Shown piece by piece: positions 1-5,402 of a stretch of DNA of 8,448 nt; position 1 is the stretch's first letter, and each line of letters begins with the position of its first letter. This stretch comes from an uncultured Adlercreutzia sp. GTDB lineage: Bacteria; Actinomycetota; Coriobacteriia; Coriobacteriales; Eggerthellaceae. The notes under the pieces were generated by a model that ran no database searches, was not told the DNA's origin, and saw only the letters and a program-made list of their open reading frames with translations. The DNA is taken from contig CABSMC010000095.1 of assembly GCA_902478715.1 (NCBI GenBank), positions 1 through 8,448 on the forward strand, written 5' to 3'. The translations under genes were made by a program, and so were the position numbers.

Positions 1-286
1 CATCTTCGCCGAGGAGGCCGTCGCCCCCACGCCCGCCGACGACACGCCCGCCGCCCGGGGCCGCTTCCGCCAGCGCTGCGAGATCGTCGCCAACACCTAC
101 TTGCTGTCGCGCCGCGAAAGCGAGGTCATGTACTACCTGGCCCGCGGCTACAAGTCCTCCCACATCCAGCAGCAGCTCTACATCTCCGAAGGCACGGCGA
201 AGACCCACATCCGCCACATCTACCGCAAGCTGAACATCCACAGCCAGCAAGATCTCATCCACCTCATCGACGAAGTGGAGCTGTAA
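1..286 (+). CDS. LuxR-family transcriptional regulator, C-terminal part (5' truncated by window edge)
   Basis: The reading frame is open from base 2 to the TAA at 284-286, so only the last 94 or so residues are present. A Pro/Ala/Asp-rich linker comes first. It is followed by a complete LuxR/GerE helix-turn-helix: LSRRESEVMYYLARGYKSS begins the domain, then the recognition-helix pattern ISEGTAKTHIRHIYRKLNIH and an amphipathic last helix ending DLIHLIDEVEL. The S-R-R-E-x-E-V start and the T-x-K-T/V-H-x-x-x-I-Y-x-K-L signature are diagnostic of the DNA-binding domain. Coriobacterial genomes carry many such regulators with N-terminal multi-helix membrane domains (general knowledge). Here the sensor part lies outside the window, so signal and targets are unknown. 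The TTG at 101 is an internal leucine codon and not a start. Confidence 0.9.
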   Translation, partial: IFAEEAVAPTPADDTPAARGRFRQRCEIVANTYLLSRRESEVMYYLARGYKSSHIQQQLYISEGTAKTHIRHIYRKLNIHSQQDLIHLIDEVEL

Positions 287-295
287 CCCCGTGCG

Positions 296-313
296 GAGCT
301 GCGGCCGCAGTTC
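296..313 (+). terminator. weak hairpin after the LuxR gene
   Basis: Ten bases after the LuxR stop, a 7-bp stem (296-302 with 307-313, one G-T wobble) encloses the loop GGCC. It contains the perfect palindrome CTGCGGCCGCAG (299-310). What follows is TTCAGAGTTTCT, which is pyrimidine-rich but not a proper T-run. It could be a poor intrinsic terminator or only a palindrome. Confidence 0.3.
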
Positions 314-332
314 TTCAGAGTTTCTGACATTT
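309..332 (+). repeat. degenerate copy of the 28-nt arm found at 8294-8321
   Basis: The 24 bases here match 8299-8322 without gaps at 18 of 24 positions, including the shared end GACATTT. Both copies are followed by a C-run. The similarity is too imperfect to be certain. It does place a related sequence in two separate intergenic gaps of the window, which would fit an old dispersed repeat. Confidence 0.35.
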
Positions 333-385
333 CCCCCGATCGGGCTACGAATTTTGGGGCATTTGTGGCGATCGCGAACTTGTTC

Positions 386-414
386 TTGATTAATTCGGTC
401 ATAAAAAGTATTAT
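386..414 (+). promoter_or_regulatory. sigma-70-type promoter for the 174-aa gene
   Basis: TTGATT (386-391) and TATTAT (409-414) are separated by exactly 17 bp in an AT-rich gap, close to the TTGACA/TATAAT consensus. The predicted transcript would start near 421, giving a leader of about 38 nt. An imperfect inverted repeat, ATTATT (410-415) and AATAAT (426-431), spans the -10 and start point and could be an operator. A second short palindrome, CTCTCAGAGAG (437-447), lies just before the SD. Confidence 0.6.
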
Positions 415-458
415 TTGATTCTATTAATAATTTCGGCTCTCAGAGAGAAAGGAGAAGT

Positions 459-983
459 ATGGCCTGTTCATTCCGCTATTTCCTACTTAAACGCTGCCAA
501 GGTTTGACCGGTTTAAACACTACAAGCACGAAGAAGTTCTTCGCCGCCGCCGAGGATGCGCATCCCGAGGCATTCGCGCCGCTTCTTCTGCTTGCGATCT
601 GCGACGGACGCGAGGAATACCTGCTCCGGCGCGCGGAGGGCACGAAAGCGGCCGAAATGTTCGACGAGTTCGTCGAACACTGGCATGCGTCGGGGCGTCC
701 GCTGGAGGTGTACCTGGGCATGCTGCCCGACGGCGACCCGTTCAAAACCATCCTCGTCGAATGGCGCACCGATTCCTCGCGCATCGAGGTCGACCGCAAA
801 ATCCTGAAGTACGTCTCGACCGCCTTCGGCGATCTTCTGGCCGACAAGAACATGACCCGCGCCGAGGCCTGCCGCGTCACCCGCCTGAACAAGGGCAACT
901 TCTACGCCTTCCTCAAAGGGGACACGTCGAAGATGAGCCGCAAGACGGCCATGAACGCCTACCGCGAAATCGCCGCGCTCTAG
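459..983 (+). CDS. hypothetical protein with probable C-terminal helix-turn-helix (174 aa)
   Basis: I do not recognise a named family. The start is ATG at 459, preceded by AAAGGAG at 448-454 with 4 nt spacing, and by a good promoter. The first 25 residues are basic and aromatic (FRYFLLKRC), and their codons are less GC-rich than the rest. Residues 26-120 look helical, with conserved-looking patches AICDGREEYLLRRAEG and VYLGMLPDGDPFKTILVEW. Residues 131-172 (NMTRAEACRVTRLNKGNFYA and the following FLKGDTSKMSRKTAMNAY) have the spacing of a Cro/C1-like HTH, in which LNKGNFYAFLKG would hold the recognition helix. A DNA-binding regulator, possibly autoregulated through the palindromes upstream, is therefore my inference. 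There is no signal peptide or membrane segment. The gene stands alone between the LuxR gene and a convergent histidine kinase gene, with a strong terminator behind it. Confidence 0.8.
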   Translation: MACSFRYFLLKRCQGLTGLNTTSTKKFFAAAEDAHPEAFAPLLLLAICDGREEYLLRRAEGTKAAEMFDEFVEHWHASGRPLEVYLGMLPDGDPFKTILVEWRTDSSRIEVDRKILKYVSTAFGDLLADKNMTRAEACRVTRLNKGNFYAFLKGDTSKMSRKTAMNAYREIAAL

Positions 984-1029
984 TACCCGCAAGGCCGAGC
1001 AAAGCCGAGCAAAACCGCGCCCGAACGCC

Positions 1030-1067
1030 ACGGGCCCGCAGCCGCAAAAGGGCTGCGGGCCCGTTTT
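1030..1067 (+). terminator. strong rho-independent terminator
   Basis: A perfect 14-bp GC-rich stem (1030-1043 with 1051-1064) with a 7-nt loop GCAAAAG is followed by TTTT (1064-1067). It sits 46 bp after the stop of the 174-aa gene. It also lies between convergent genes. Read on the minus strand the stem lacks a good T-tail, so it would serve the histidine kinase transcript only weakly. Confidence 0.9.
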
Positions 1068-1113
1068 CATTGCGGAAGAGCGCGACCCCGGCAGCCGACT
1101 CCGCCCTCCCCTC

Positions 1114-2004
1114 TCACACTTCTCCGGAAACAGGAGGAAAGATAAGGGCCAGGGAAAGCTCGTCGCCTTCCAAAGAGGCCTCGACCTCTATGTCCTGGGC
1201 GGCGGCGAGGCTGGCCACCACAGCGAGACCCAGCCCCGCCCCTCCGTGGGCACGGGCCGCATCAGCGCGGTAGAAGCGCTCGAAGAGGCAATTGACGTCG
1301 ATAGCCGTCGGATCGGGCACCTTGTTGGAGAAGGTCAAGCTGCGGCCCCGCTGAACGATGGACGGCGCGGACGTCCCATAGCGCAGGGCATTGCTCACCA
1401 GGTTCTCGAACATACGAGCCAGCGCCTCGCTGTCAGCCTCGACCACCAGGGACTCGTCGGGAAAGTCCACCAGAGGCTCCCAGCCGCGCTCTTCGAAAGC
1501 GGGAAACTGGCCAGTGAGCACATCGGCGAGCACGGGCAGAACGACAAGGGGGCGCCTATCCAGATCGGACGCGGCATCGGTGGCGCGGGCGTAGGCGAAC
1601 AGCGCGTCCAGCAGGCCCTCCATGTCGGCCAGGCGCGCCTCGGCCGCCTGCAGGTAATGGGCGCGGCGAGCATCGTCCGGCTCCTCGGCGGCTAGGGAAA
1701 CGTAGCCCTTCGCTCCCATGAGCGGTGTGCGAATGTCGTGGGACAGGCTCGCCAGGTCACGCTGGAACTGCCGCTGCTCGGCGGCGCGCTCGCGCTCGCG
1801 TTGGTCGGCGGCATCCAGCGTGCCGTTCACCGCGCGGGCCAGATCGGCGAAACCAGGTCCGGGCATTTCGGTGGTCAGGCGGCTGTTGGAACGCCCGTCG
1901 CGAGCTCGCAAAAAGCGGGCCATACGACGAAGCTCGTGGCCGTACAGCAGCACCATCGCGAACCCGCAGAGCGCCAGGCCTCCGAAGCAAATGGCAAGCG
2001 TCAC
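1114..2004 (-). CDS. sensor histidine kinase, single N-terminal membrane segment (296 aa)
   Basis: This is a membrane-anchored two-component kinase that should phosphorylate the divergently encoded response regulator. The GTG start at 2004-2002 has AAAGGAG upstream, and an in-frame TGA lies 24 bases before the start codon, so the short N-terminus is real. Residues 4-21 form one hydrophobic helix, and there is no room for an extracellular sensor domain. A charged linker runs to about residue 85. The H-box SHDIRTPL has His89. The ATPase part shows the N-box ENLVSNALRYG (200-210), the F-box FERFYRAD (241-248) and the G2 box GGAGLGLAVV (254-263). The usual G1 box DxGxG is not recognisable; LTFSNKVPD stands in its place, as in some ABC-transporter-linked kinases. 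It is the last gene of the minus-strand cluster, 213 bp after the permease. Signal detection through the transporter or membrane is inference. Confidence 0.93.
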   Translation of the reverse strand: MTLAICFGGLALCGFAMVLLYGHELRRMARFLRARDGRSNSRLTTEMPGPGFADLARAVNGTLDAADQRERERAAEQRQFQRDLASLSHDIRTPLMGAKGYVSLAAEEPDDARRAHYLQAAEARLADMEGLLDALFAYARATDAASDLDRRPLVVLPVLADVLTGQFPAFEERGWEPLVDFPDESLVVEADSEALARMFENLVSNALRYGTSAPSIVQRGRSLTFSNKVPDPTAIDVNCLFERFYRADAARAHGGAGLGLAVVASLAAAQDIEVEASLEGDELSLALIFPPVSGEV

Positions 2005-2060
2005 GATGCTCCTTTCTCGTCGTTTCTCTCAGGGAAGTTTACTCCCGAAGTCTGCGGGAA

Positions 2061-2086
2061 GCACGCAAACCCCCTTGTTTTGCCTG
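2061..2086. repeat. inverted copy of the intergenic repeat unit
   Basis: CGCAAACCCCC (2064-2074) is the exact reverse complement of GGGGGTTTGCG (2154-2164) in the first tandem unit. The similarity continues imperfectly on both sides (GCAC before it, GTTTTG and CTG after it). It could pair with either tandem unit in the minus-strand transcript, with a loop of about 79 nt to the nearer one. Confidence 0.65.
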
Positions 2087-2142
2087 AGTCTCTGATCAGG
2101 TAAAACACAGCATAATGCCTGGTAAATCGCTCACCGCAACCA

Positions 2143-2206
2143 AGCCATAACGCGGGGGTTTGCGCGCCTCGCGCAGCCAAAACGCGGGGGTTTGTGCACC
2201 TCGCCG
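2143..2206. repeat. two tandem 32-bp direct repeats
   Basis: Units 2143-2174 and 2175-2206 are offset by 32 bp and share AACGCGGGGGTTTG exactly. Over the first 30 bases they differ at only three positions (T/A, C/T and G/A). They lie just downstream of the permease stop on its transcript. With the inverted copy at 2061-2086 they form a REP-like cluster. Such GC-rich repeats after genes often form mRNA hairpins (general knowledge); that they do so here is inference. Confidence 0.8.
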
Positions 2207-2217
2207 CCCCCAAGGGA

Positions 2218-3357
2218 CTACAAATCGCGCTTGCGCAGCGGGCCGAACGTCAGCACGGCGCAGAGGGCGACCGCGGCGGTGCCCACGATGAGCACCTGCA
2301 CAGCGAGGGGCGCCATGGTCAGCGGGGCGGCAGCAGGCGTCGCGAGCAGCGTCGAGGCGTGATTGCCCACATTCTGCATGCAGGAGGCGAGCATCCACGA
2401 CTCCAGCGCGCCGATCCAGGGCACGCCCCGGCCCAGCAGAAGCAGCACCTGGCCGAGAAGCGAGCCAGCGATGCCGGAGCTGACCATCAGCGCCCAGGCC
2501 ACCCCGGCCCCGGCGCTGCGGCTCGCCCACACGATGACCGCCGTCGTGCACCCGTAGGCGAAGGCCAAAAGCCAGGCCAGCCCGAGGAAGAGCGCCAGGT
2601 CGCCCAGCGGGCTTGCCGCCGCATAGGTGAAGCCTGCCGCCGCGAAGGACGCGGCTCCGGCCAGGGCGGCCACGGCCAGATAGAAGGCCGCGAGAAGACC
2701 GACGAGCACCAGCTTCTCGCCGTAGTAGCGCACGCGCCCCCGGCGATCCATCACCAAGTTGCGCGCGAAGCGCATGGAGAAGTCCTGGGCAAGAAAGAGT
2801 GCCGTCACCAGCGAGACGACCATGGCCAGCGCCCCTCCCGACACCGCCATATCTCCCAGCATATCGGCCGGCGAGGCCAGGGTGCGCATGTCGCGGGACA
2901 CTCCTTCGAAATCGGCGTCGCTGAGCGCCTCGGGATTGTCAGCGACAAGATCCCACAGCTCGCTCGAGGCGAATGCGGAATCGCTCGCCGTCTCATCGTC
3001 GCGCACGCTGTCCTCTTCGGATTCGGCCGATCCGGCAGCCTCGGCAGCGCCTAGCGTGTCCAGCTCATCCAGCGACAGACCGCGCCCCGAGGCGCCGGCC
3101 GCAGCCGCAGCTTCCGCCGATGCATTCGCAGCGGCAGCATCTCCTTCGCCCAGGACGCCGGCCCCGCCGGTCACCCCGTCGCTGACGTTCACGGTCATCT
3201 CGAAGCTCGTCGCTGTCATGCGCAAAAACTCCGGCGAGGACACCCAGTGCATCATGCCGGCGGCCAGAGCGGACAGAGCCACCAGCACGATAGCGGCCAC
3301 CCAGAGCATTTTGCCGTGCACGAGGCGGTATATATCGCTCTTCAGCAGGTTAAACAT
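2218..3357 (-). CDS. ABC-2 type transporter permease (379 aa)
   Basis: This is the membrane subunit of the exporter powered by the adjacent ATPase. Its ATG (3357-3355) lies inside the end of the ATPase gene, overlapping it by 8 bp (ATGTTTAA), so the two are translationally coupled. Six hydrophobic segments can be read: about 18-36, 171-191, 215-243, 253-278, 284-308 and 350-372. The short basic N-terminus (LLKSDIYRLVHGK) and basic C-terminus (LRKRDL) are typical of bacitracin/lantibiotic-exporter permeases. The loop between helices 1 and 2 is large, about 135 residues. Its residues 60-135 are low-complexity and rich in Ala, Gly, Ser, Asp and Glu. It should face outward if the N-terminus is cytoplasmic. 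The substrate is unknown. Assignment to an antimicrobial-peptide or bacitracin-like exporter rests on context and the ATPase type. Confidence 0.88.
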   Translation of the reverse strand: MFNLLKSDIYRLVHGKMLWVAAIVLVALSALAAGMMHWVSSPEFLRMTATSFEMTVNVSDGVTGGAGVLGEGDAAAANASAEAAAAAGASGRGLSLDELDTLGAAEAAGSAESEEDSVRDDETASDSAFASSELWDLVADNPEALSDADFEGVSRDMRTLASPADMLGDMAVSGGALAMVVSLVTALFLAQDFSMRFARNLVMDRRGRVRYYGEKLVLVGLLAAFYLAVAALAGAASFAAAGFTYAAASPLGDLALFLGLAWLLAFAYGCTTAVIVWASRSAGAGVAWALMVSSGIAGSLLGQVLLLLGRGVPWIGALESWMLASCMQNVGNHASTLLATPAAAPLTMAPLAVQVLIVGTAAVALCAVLTFGPLRKRDL

Positions 3358-4285
3358 ACTGCGCGCCTCCTTCCATCAGTTCCACGAAGTACTCTTCCAA
3401 ATCGCGATGGTCTTGGGACAGCTCGCGCACCACCTCGCCGGAGCGGGCAAGCAGGCGGCTGATGGCACCATCGTCGTAGTCGCCCGCGACGACAAGGGCC
3501 CCGTCCGGCTCCGCTTTGAAGGCGAGCGCGGGATACGCCTCTTCCAAAAGCGCCAGGGCCCGGGCCGGGTTCTCGGTGCGAACGCGCAGGCTGCTGCGAC
3601 ACTCGGCGGCCACCTCCTCGGCCGTCATCTCGCGCACCATGCGCCCGTCGGCGATGACCCCGTAGCGCGTGGCCATGCGATCGAGCTGATCGAGCACATG
3701 CGAGCTGACGACCACCGTGATACCCAGGGTTTCGTTCACGCGCACGATGAGATTGCGCATGGCGCGCGTCGCCTCCGGGTCGAGCCCGTTGAACGGCTCG
3801 TCTAACAGCAGCACGTCGGGGCTGCCGAGCAGCGCCATGGCGAGCCCCAGCCGCTGCTTCATGCCGAGCGAGAACCCGCGCACCTTCTTGTTGCCAACCG
3901 AGGAGAGCCCCACGAGCCTGAGCACCTCCTCGCAGCGGGCCGGACCGTCCACGATGCCCCAGGCAAGCGCCTTCGCCATGAGGTTCCGGTAGGCCGACAA
4001 GTTCGGCAGCAGCGCCGGCTCCTCGATCAGCACGCCGATGCGCCGCACGCCGCCGTCTTCGAGCTCCCCGTCCCCCGCCGAGGCTCGATCGCTTTCGAAC
4101 AGTACGACCTCGCCAGCCGTCGGAAGAGCGTCGCCGCAGATCATCTTCATGACCGTCGATTTGCCCGCGCCGTTTTTTCCGACGAAGCCGTAGATGTCCC
4201 CCGCAGCCACGGTCATGGCGAAATCGCGCACCGCAGCCCGGCCGCCGTAGACCTTGGTCAGCCCGCGCGCCTCGATGACATTCAC
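3350..4285 (-). CDS. ABC transporter ATP-binding protein, BcrA/LanF-like (311 aa)
   Basis: This is the ATPase subunit of an exporter. It starts at GTG 4285-4283 with AGGGAGG about 5 nt upstream. Motifs in order: Walker A GKNGAGKST (36-44), the loop IEEP (87-90) in which Glu88 replaces the usual Q-loop glutamine, signature FSLGMKQRL (138-146), Walker B with catalytic Glu VLLLDEP (158-164), D-loop GLDP and H-loop His196 (SSH). The glutamate 'E-loop' and the SLGMKQRL signature are known features of LanF/BcrA-type ATPases for lantibiotic immunity and bacitracin export. The C-terminal 90 residues beyond the core domain are also usual in that group. It is the first gene of the minus-strand cluster and is divergent from the response regulator. 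The substrate is inferred to be an envelope-active peptide or antibiotic but is not known. Confidence 0.93.
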   Translation of the reverse strand: MNVIEARGLTKVYGGRAAVRDFAMTVAAGDIYGFVGKNGAGKSTVMKMICGDALPTAGEVVLFESDRASAGDGELEDGGVRRIGVLIEEPALLPNLSAYRNLMAKALAWGIVDGPARCEEVLRLVGLSSVGNKKVRGFSLGMKQRLGLAMALLGSPDVLLLDEPFNGLDPEATRAMRNLIVRVNETLGITVVVSSHVLDQLDRMATRYGVIADGRMVREMTAEEVAAECRSSLRVRTENPARALALLEEAYPALAFKAEPDGALVVAGDYDDGAISRLLARSGEVVRELSQDHRDLEEYFVELMEGGAQYV

Positions 4286-4331
4286 GACCGCCTCCCTTCT
4301 CTTGCTCTTCCCATCGCTTCGTCCTTTCTCG

Positions 4332-4359
4332 CTTATACCGCATTTCCAACGTCTTTCAG
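4332..4359 (-). promoter_or_regulatory. candidate promoter of the ABC/kinase cluster
   Basis: On the minus strand, CTGAAA (complement of 4354-4359) and TATAAG (complement of 4332-4337) are 16 bp apart. This would start transcription near 4325 and leave a leader of about 40 nt before the GTG at 4285. The -35 is poor. The site lies in the divergent gap shared with the response regulator, where that regulator would be expected to bind. Confidence 0.35.
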
Positions 4360-4453
4360 TGTGGACGCGGAAATTAAAGAAAGTTCTGGCGAAGCGTTAA
4401 GATTGTTTGAAGATGCCAGCGCCAACGCATCCGCGCGTATTATCCTGCTTGCC

Positions 4454-5179
4454 GTGGAAACCGTTGCCGACATACTCATCATCGAGGACGACCCCTCCAT
4501 CAACGAGGTGGTCTGCGCGCATCTGGAGCGCCGCGGCTACCGCTGCCGCCAGGCCTTCTCGGGCACCGAGGGCCTCAAGCTTCTACGCGAGCAGCGCCCG
4601 GACGTGGTCATCACCGACCTCATGCTGCCCGGCGTGCCCGGCGAGGAGATCGTGCGCGCCATCCGCGGCGCCGCCAGCGCGCTGCCCATCATCGTCATCT
4701 CAGCGCGCATCACCGCCGCCGACAAGATCTCCCTTCTGCAAGCCGGCGCCGACGACTACCTGACCAAGCCCTTCGATCTGGACGAGCTGCAGGCCCGCAT
4801 CGAGGTGCAGCGGCGCCACCGCGCCGAGCGCGCCCATGCCGGCGCGGCCGCAAGCGCCACGAACGCGGACGACTCCTCGCAGCTGCTCGCCTTCCGCCGC
4901 TGGACGCTGGATCCCGACGGGCGCGTCTTCTCCGTCGACGGCGAGGAAGTGGCCCTCACGCGCACGGAGTTCAACATCTTGGAGCTGCTCATGGGCCGGC
5001 CACAGAAGGTGTTCACCAAGCAGGAGCTGTTCGAGCTGGCCTGGGGCGAGCCCTACTCGGTAGAGGATTCCACGGTGAACGTGCACGTGTCGAACCTGCG
5101 CCGCAAGCTGAAGCCCACGGGCACCGACAGCTACCTGCAAACCGTGTGGGGCATGGGCTACAAGCTGCACAATGCCTGA
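4454..5179 (+). CDS. OmpR/PhoB-family response regulator (241 aa from the preferred GTG)
   Basis: This is a DNA-binding partner of the histidine kinase, most likely controlling the divergent transporter genes. The receiver domain (about 5-120) has the acidic pair in IIEDD, phospho-acceptor Asp55 in VVITDLMLPG, Ser83 in ISAR and Lys105 in TKPF. An Ala-rich linker follows. The winged-helix domain (about 144-240) has LTRTEFNILELLM, the recognition helix DSTVNVHVSNLRRKL and the terminal GYKL. The frame is open up to GTG 4361, which would add 31 residues. That extra stretch does not resemble a receiver domain, and family members begin just before the ADILIIEDD strand, so I prefer GTG 4454. Neither start has a recognisable SD. 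The gene is divergent from the ATPase gene. Confidence 0.92.
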   Translation: METVADILIIEDDPSINEVVCAHLERRGYRCRQAFSGTEGLKLLREQRPDVVITDLMLPGVPGEEIVRAIRGAASALPIIVISARITAADKISLLQAGADDYLTKPFDLDELQARIEVQRRHRAERAHAGAAASATNADDSSQLLAFRRWTLDPDGRVFSVDGEEVALTRTEFNILELLMGRPQKVFTKQELFELAWGEPYSVEDSTVNVHVSNLRRKLKPTGTDSYLQTVWGMGYKLHNA

Positions 5180-5182
5180 CGG

Positions 5183-5207
5183 GCGGCGCCGCAGAGGGCT
5201 GCGCCGC
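5183..5207 (+). terminator. weak GC-rich hairpin after the response regulator
   Basis: GCGGCGC (5183-5189) can pair with GCGCCGC (5201-5207), beginning 4 bases after the stop. An alternative inner pairing, CGCAG/CTGCG, competes with it. No T-run follows, so intrinsic termination is doubtful. Confidence 0.25.
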
Positions 5208-5402
5208 ACATCGCTCGCTAACATTCCTGATGCTTTTGCTCATGAATGTTGTTGACCTCACCCCCTTTCCCGTCAATTAAGCTCGCAAATCTCCTGAAAA
5301 CCGTGATGGTCTGGCAGTTTCTCCCAAGTTGACACGGTGAAACACCGCGCACTGTGGGACAATGGGCAGACTTATCCAACTACTCCGGTGAAAGGTTCCG
5401 CC
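5208..5402 (+). promoter_or_regulatory. intergenic region upstream of the TPR protein gene, promoter unclear
   Basis: The gap contains TTGACC (5252-5257) with AATTAA 17 bp downstream. It also contains a consensus TTGACA (5329-5334), but no good -10 at 16-18 bp from it. The inverted repeats AACATTC/GAATGTT (5220-5226 and a copy near 5244-5250) and CGGTG-AAA-CACCG (about 5335-5347) could be protein sites. The second overlaps the bases just after TTGACA. Bases 5309-5335 also resemble 8291-8320 loosely (GTCTGGCA then GTTT). The true promoter cannot be chosen by eye. Confidence 0.3.

Larger units (their letters stand above)
2005..2217 (-). other. 213-bp gap inside the ABC/kinase gene cluster
   Basis: The ATPase and permease genes overlap, but here the cluster opens by 213 bp before the kinase. 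The gap holds the 32-bp tandem repeat (2143-2206) and an inverted copy (2061-2086). A small inverted repeat, TCCCG and CGGGA, lies at about 2043-2059. Short open frames that cross the repeat have no SD and are repeat translations, so I call no gene. I find no convincing minus-strand -35/-10 pair. Whether the kinase is cotranscribed with the transporter or has its own promoter cannot be settled by eye. Confidence 0.6.

Noticed and set aside
513..1070. Minus-strand frame of 185 codons opposite the 174-aa gene
   Set aside because: It runs through the terminator hairpin and lacks an SD, while the plus strand has promoter, SD and terminator in register.
2143..2206. Tandem repeats considered as a CRISPR fragment
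   Set aside because: Units are directly adjacent with no unique spacers, only two copies exist, and there are no cas genes.
2001..2551. Short minus-strand frames with repeated peptides such as AQTPA
   Set aside because: The peptide repetition comes from translating the 32-bp DNA repeat; no SD or conserved start.
2194..3805. Long plus-strand open frames (286 and 348 codons) opposite the permease and ATPase genes
   Set aside because: Low-complexity antisense frames typical of GC-rich DNA, without an SD and with no domain pattern; the minus strand carries clear family signatures.
3342..4349. Long minus-strand open frame (335 codons) over the ATPase gene
   Set aside because: It is an out-of-frame, Arg/Gly/Ala-rich shadow of the ATPase gene, whose motifs are all in the other frame.
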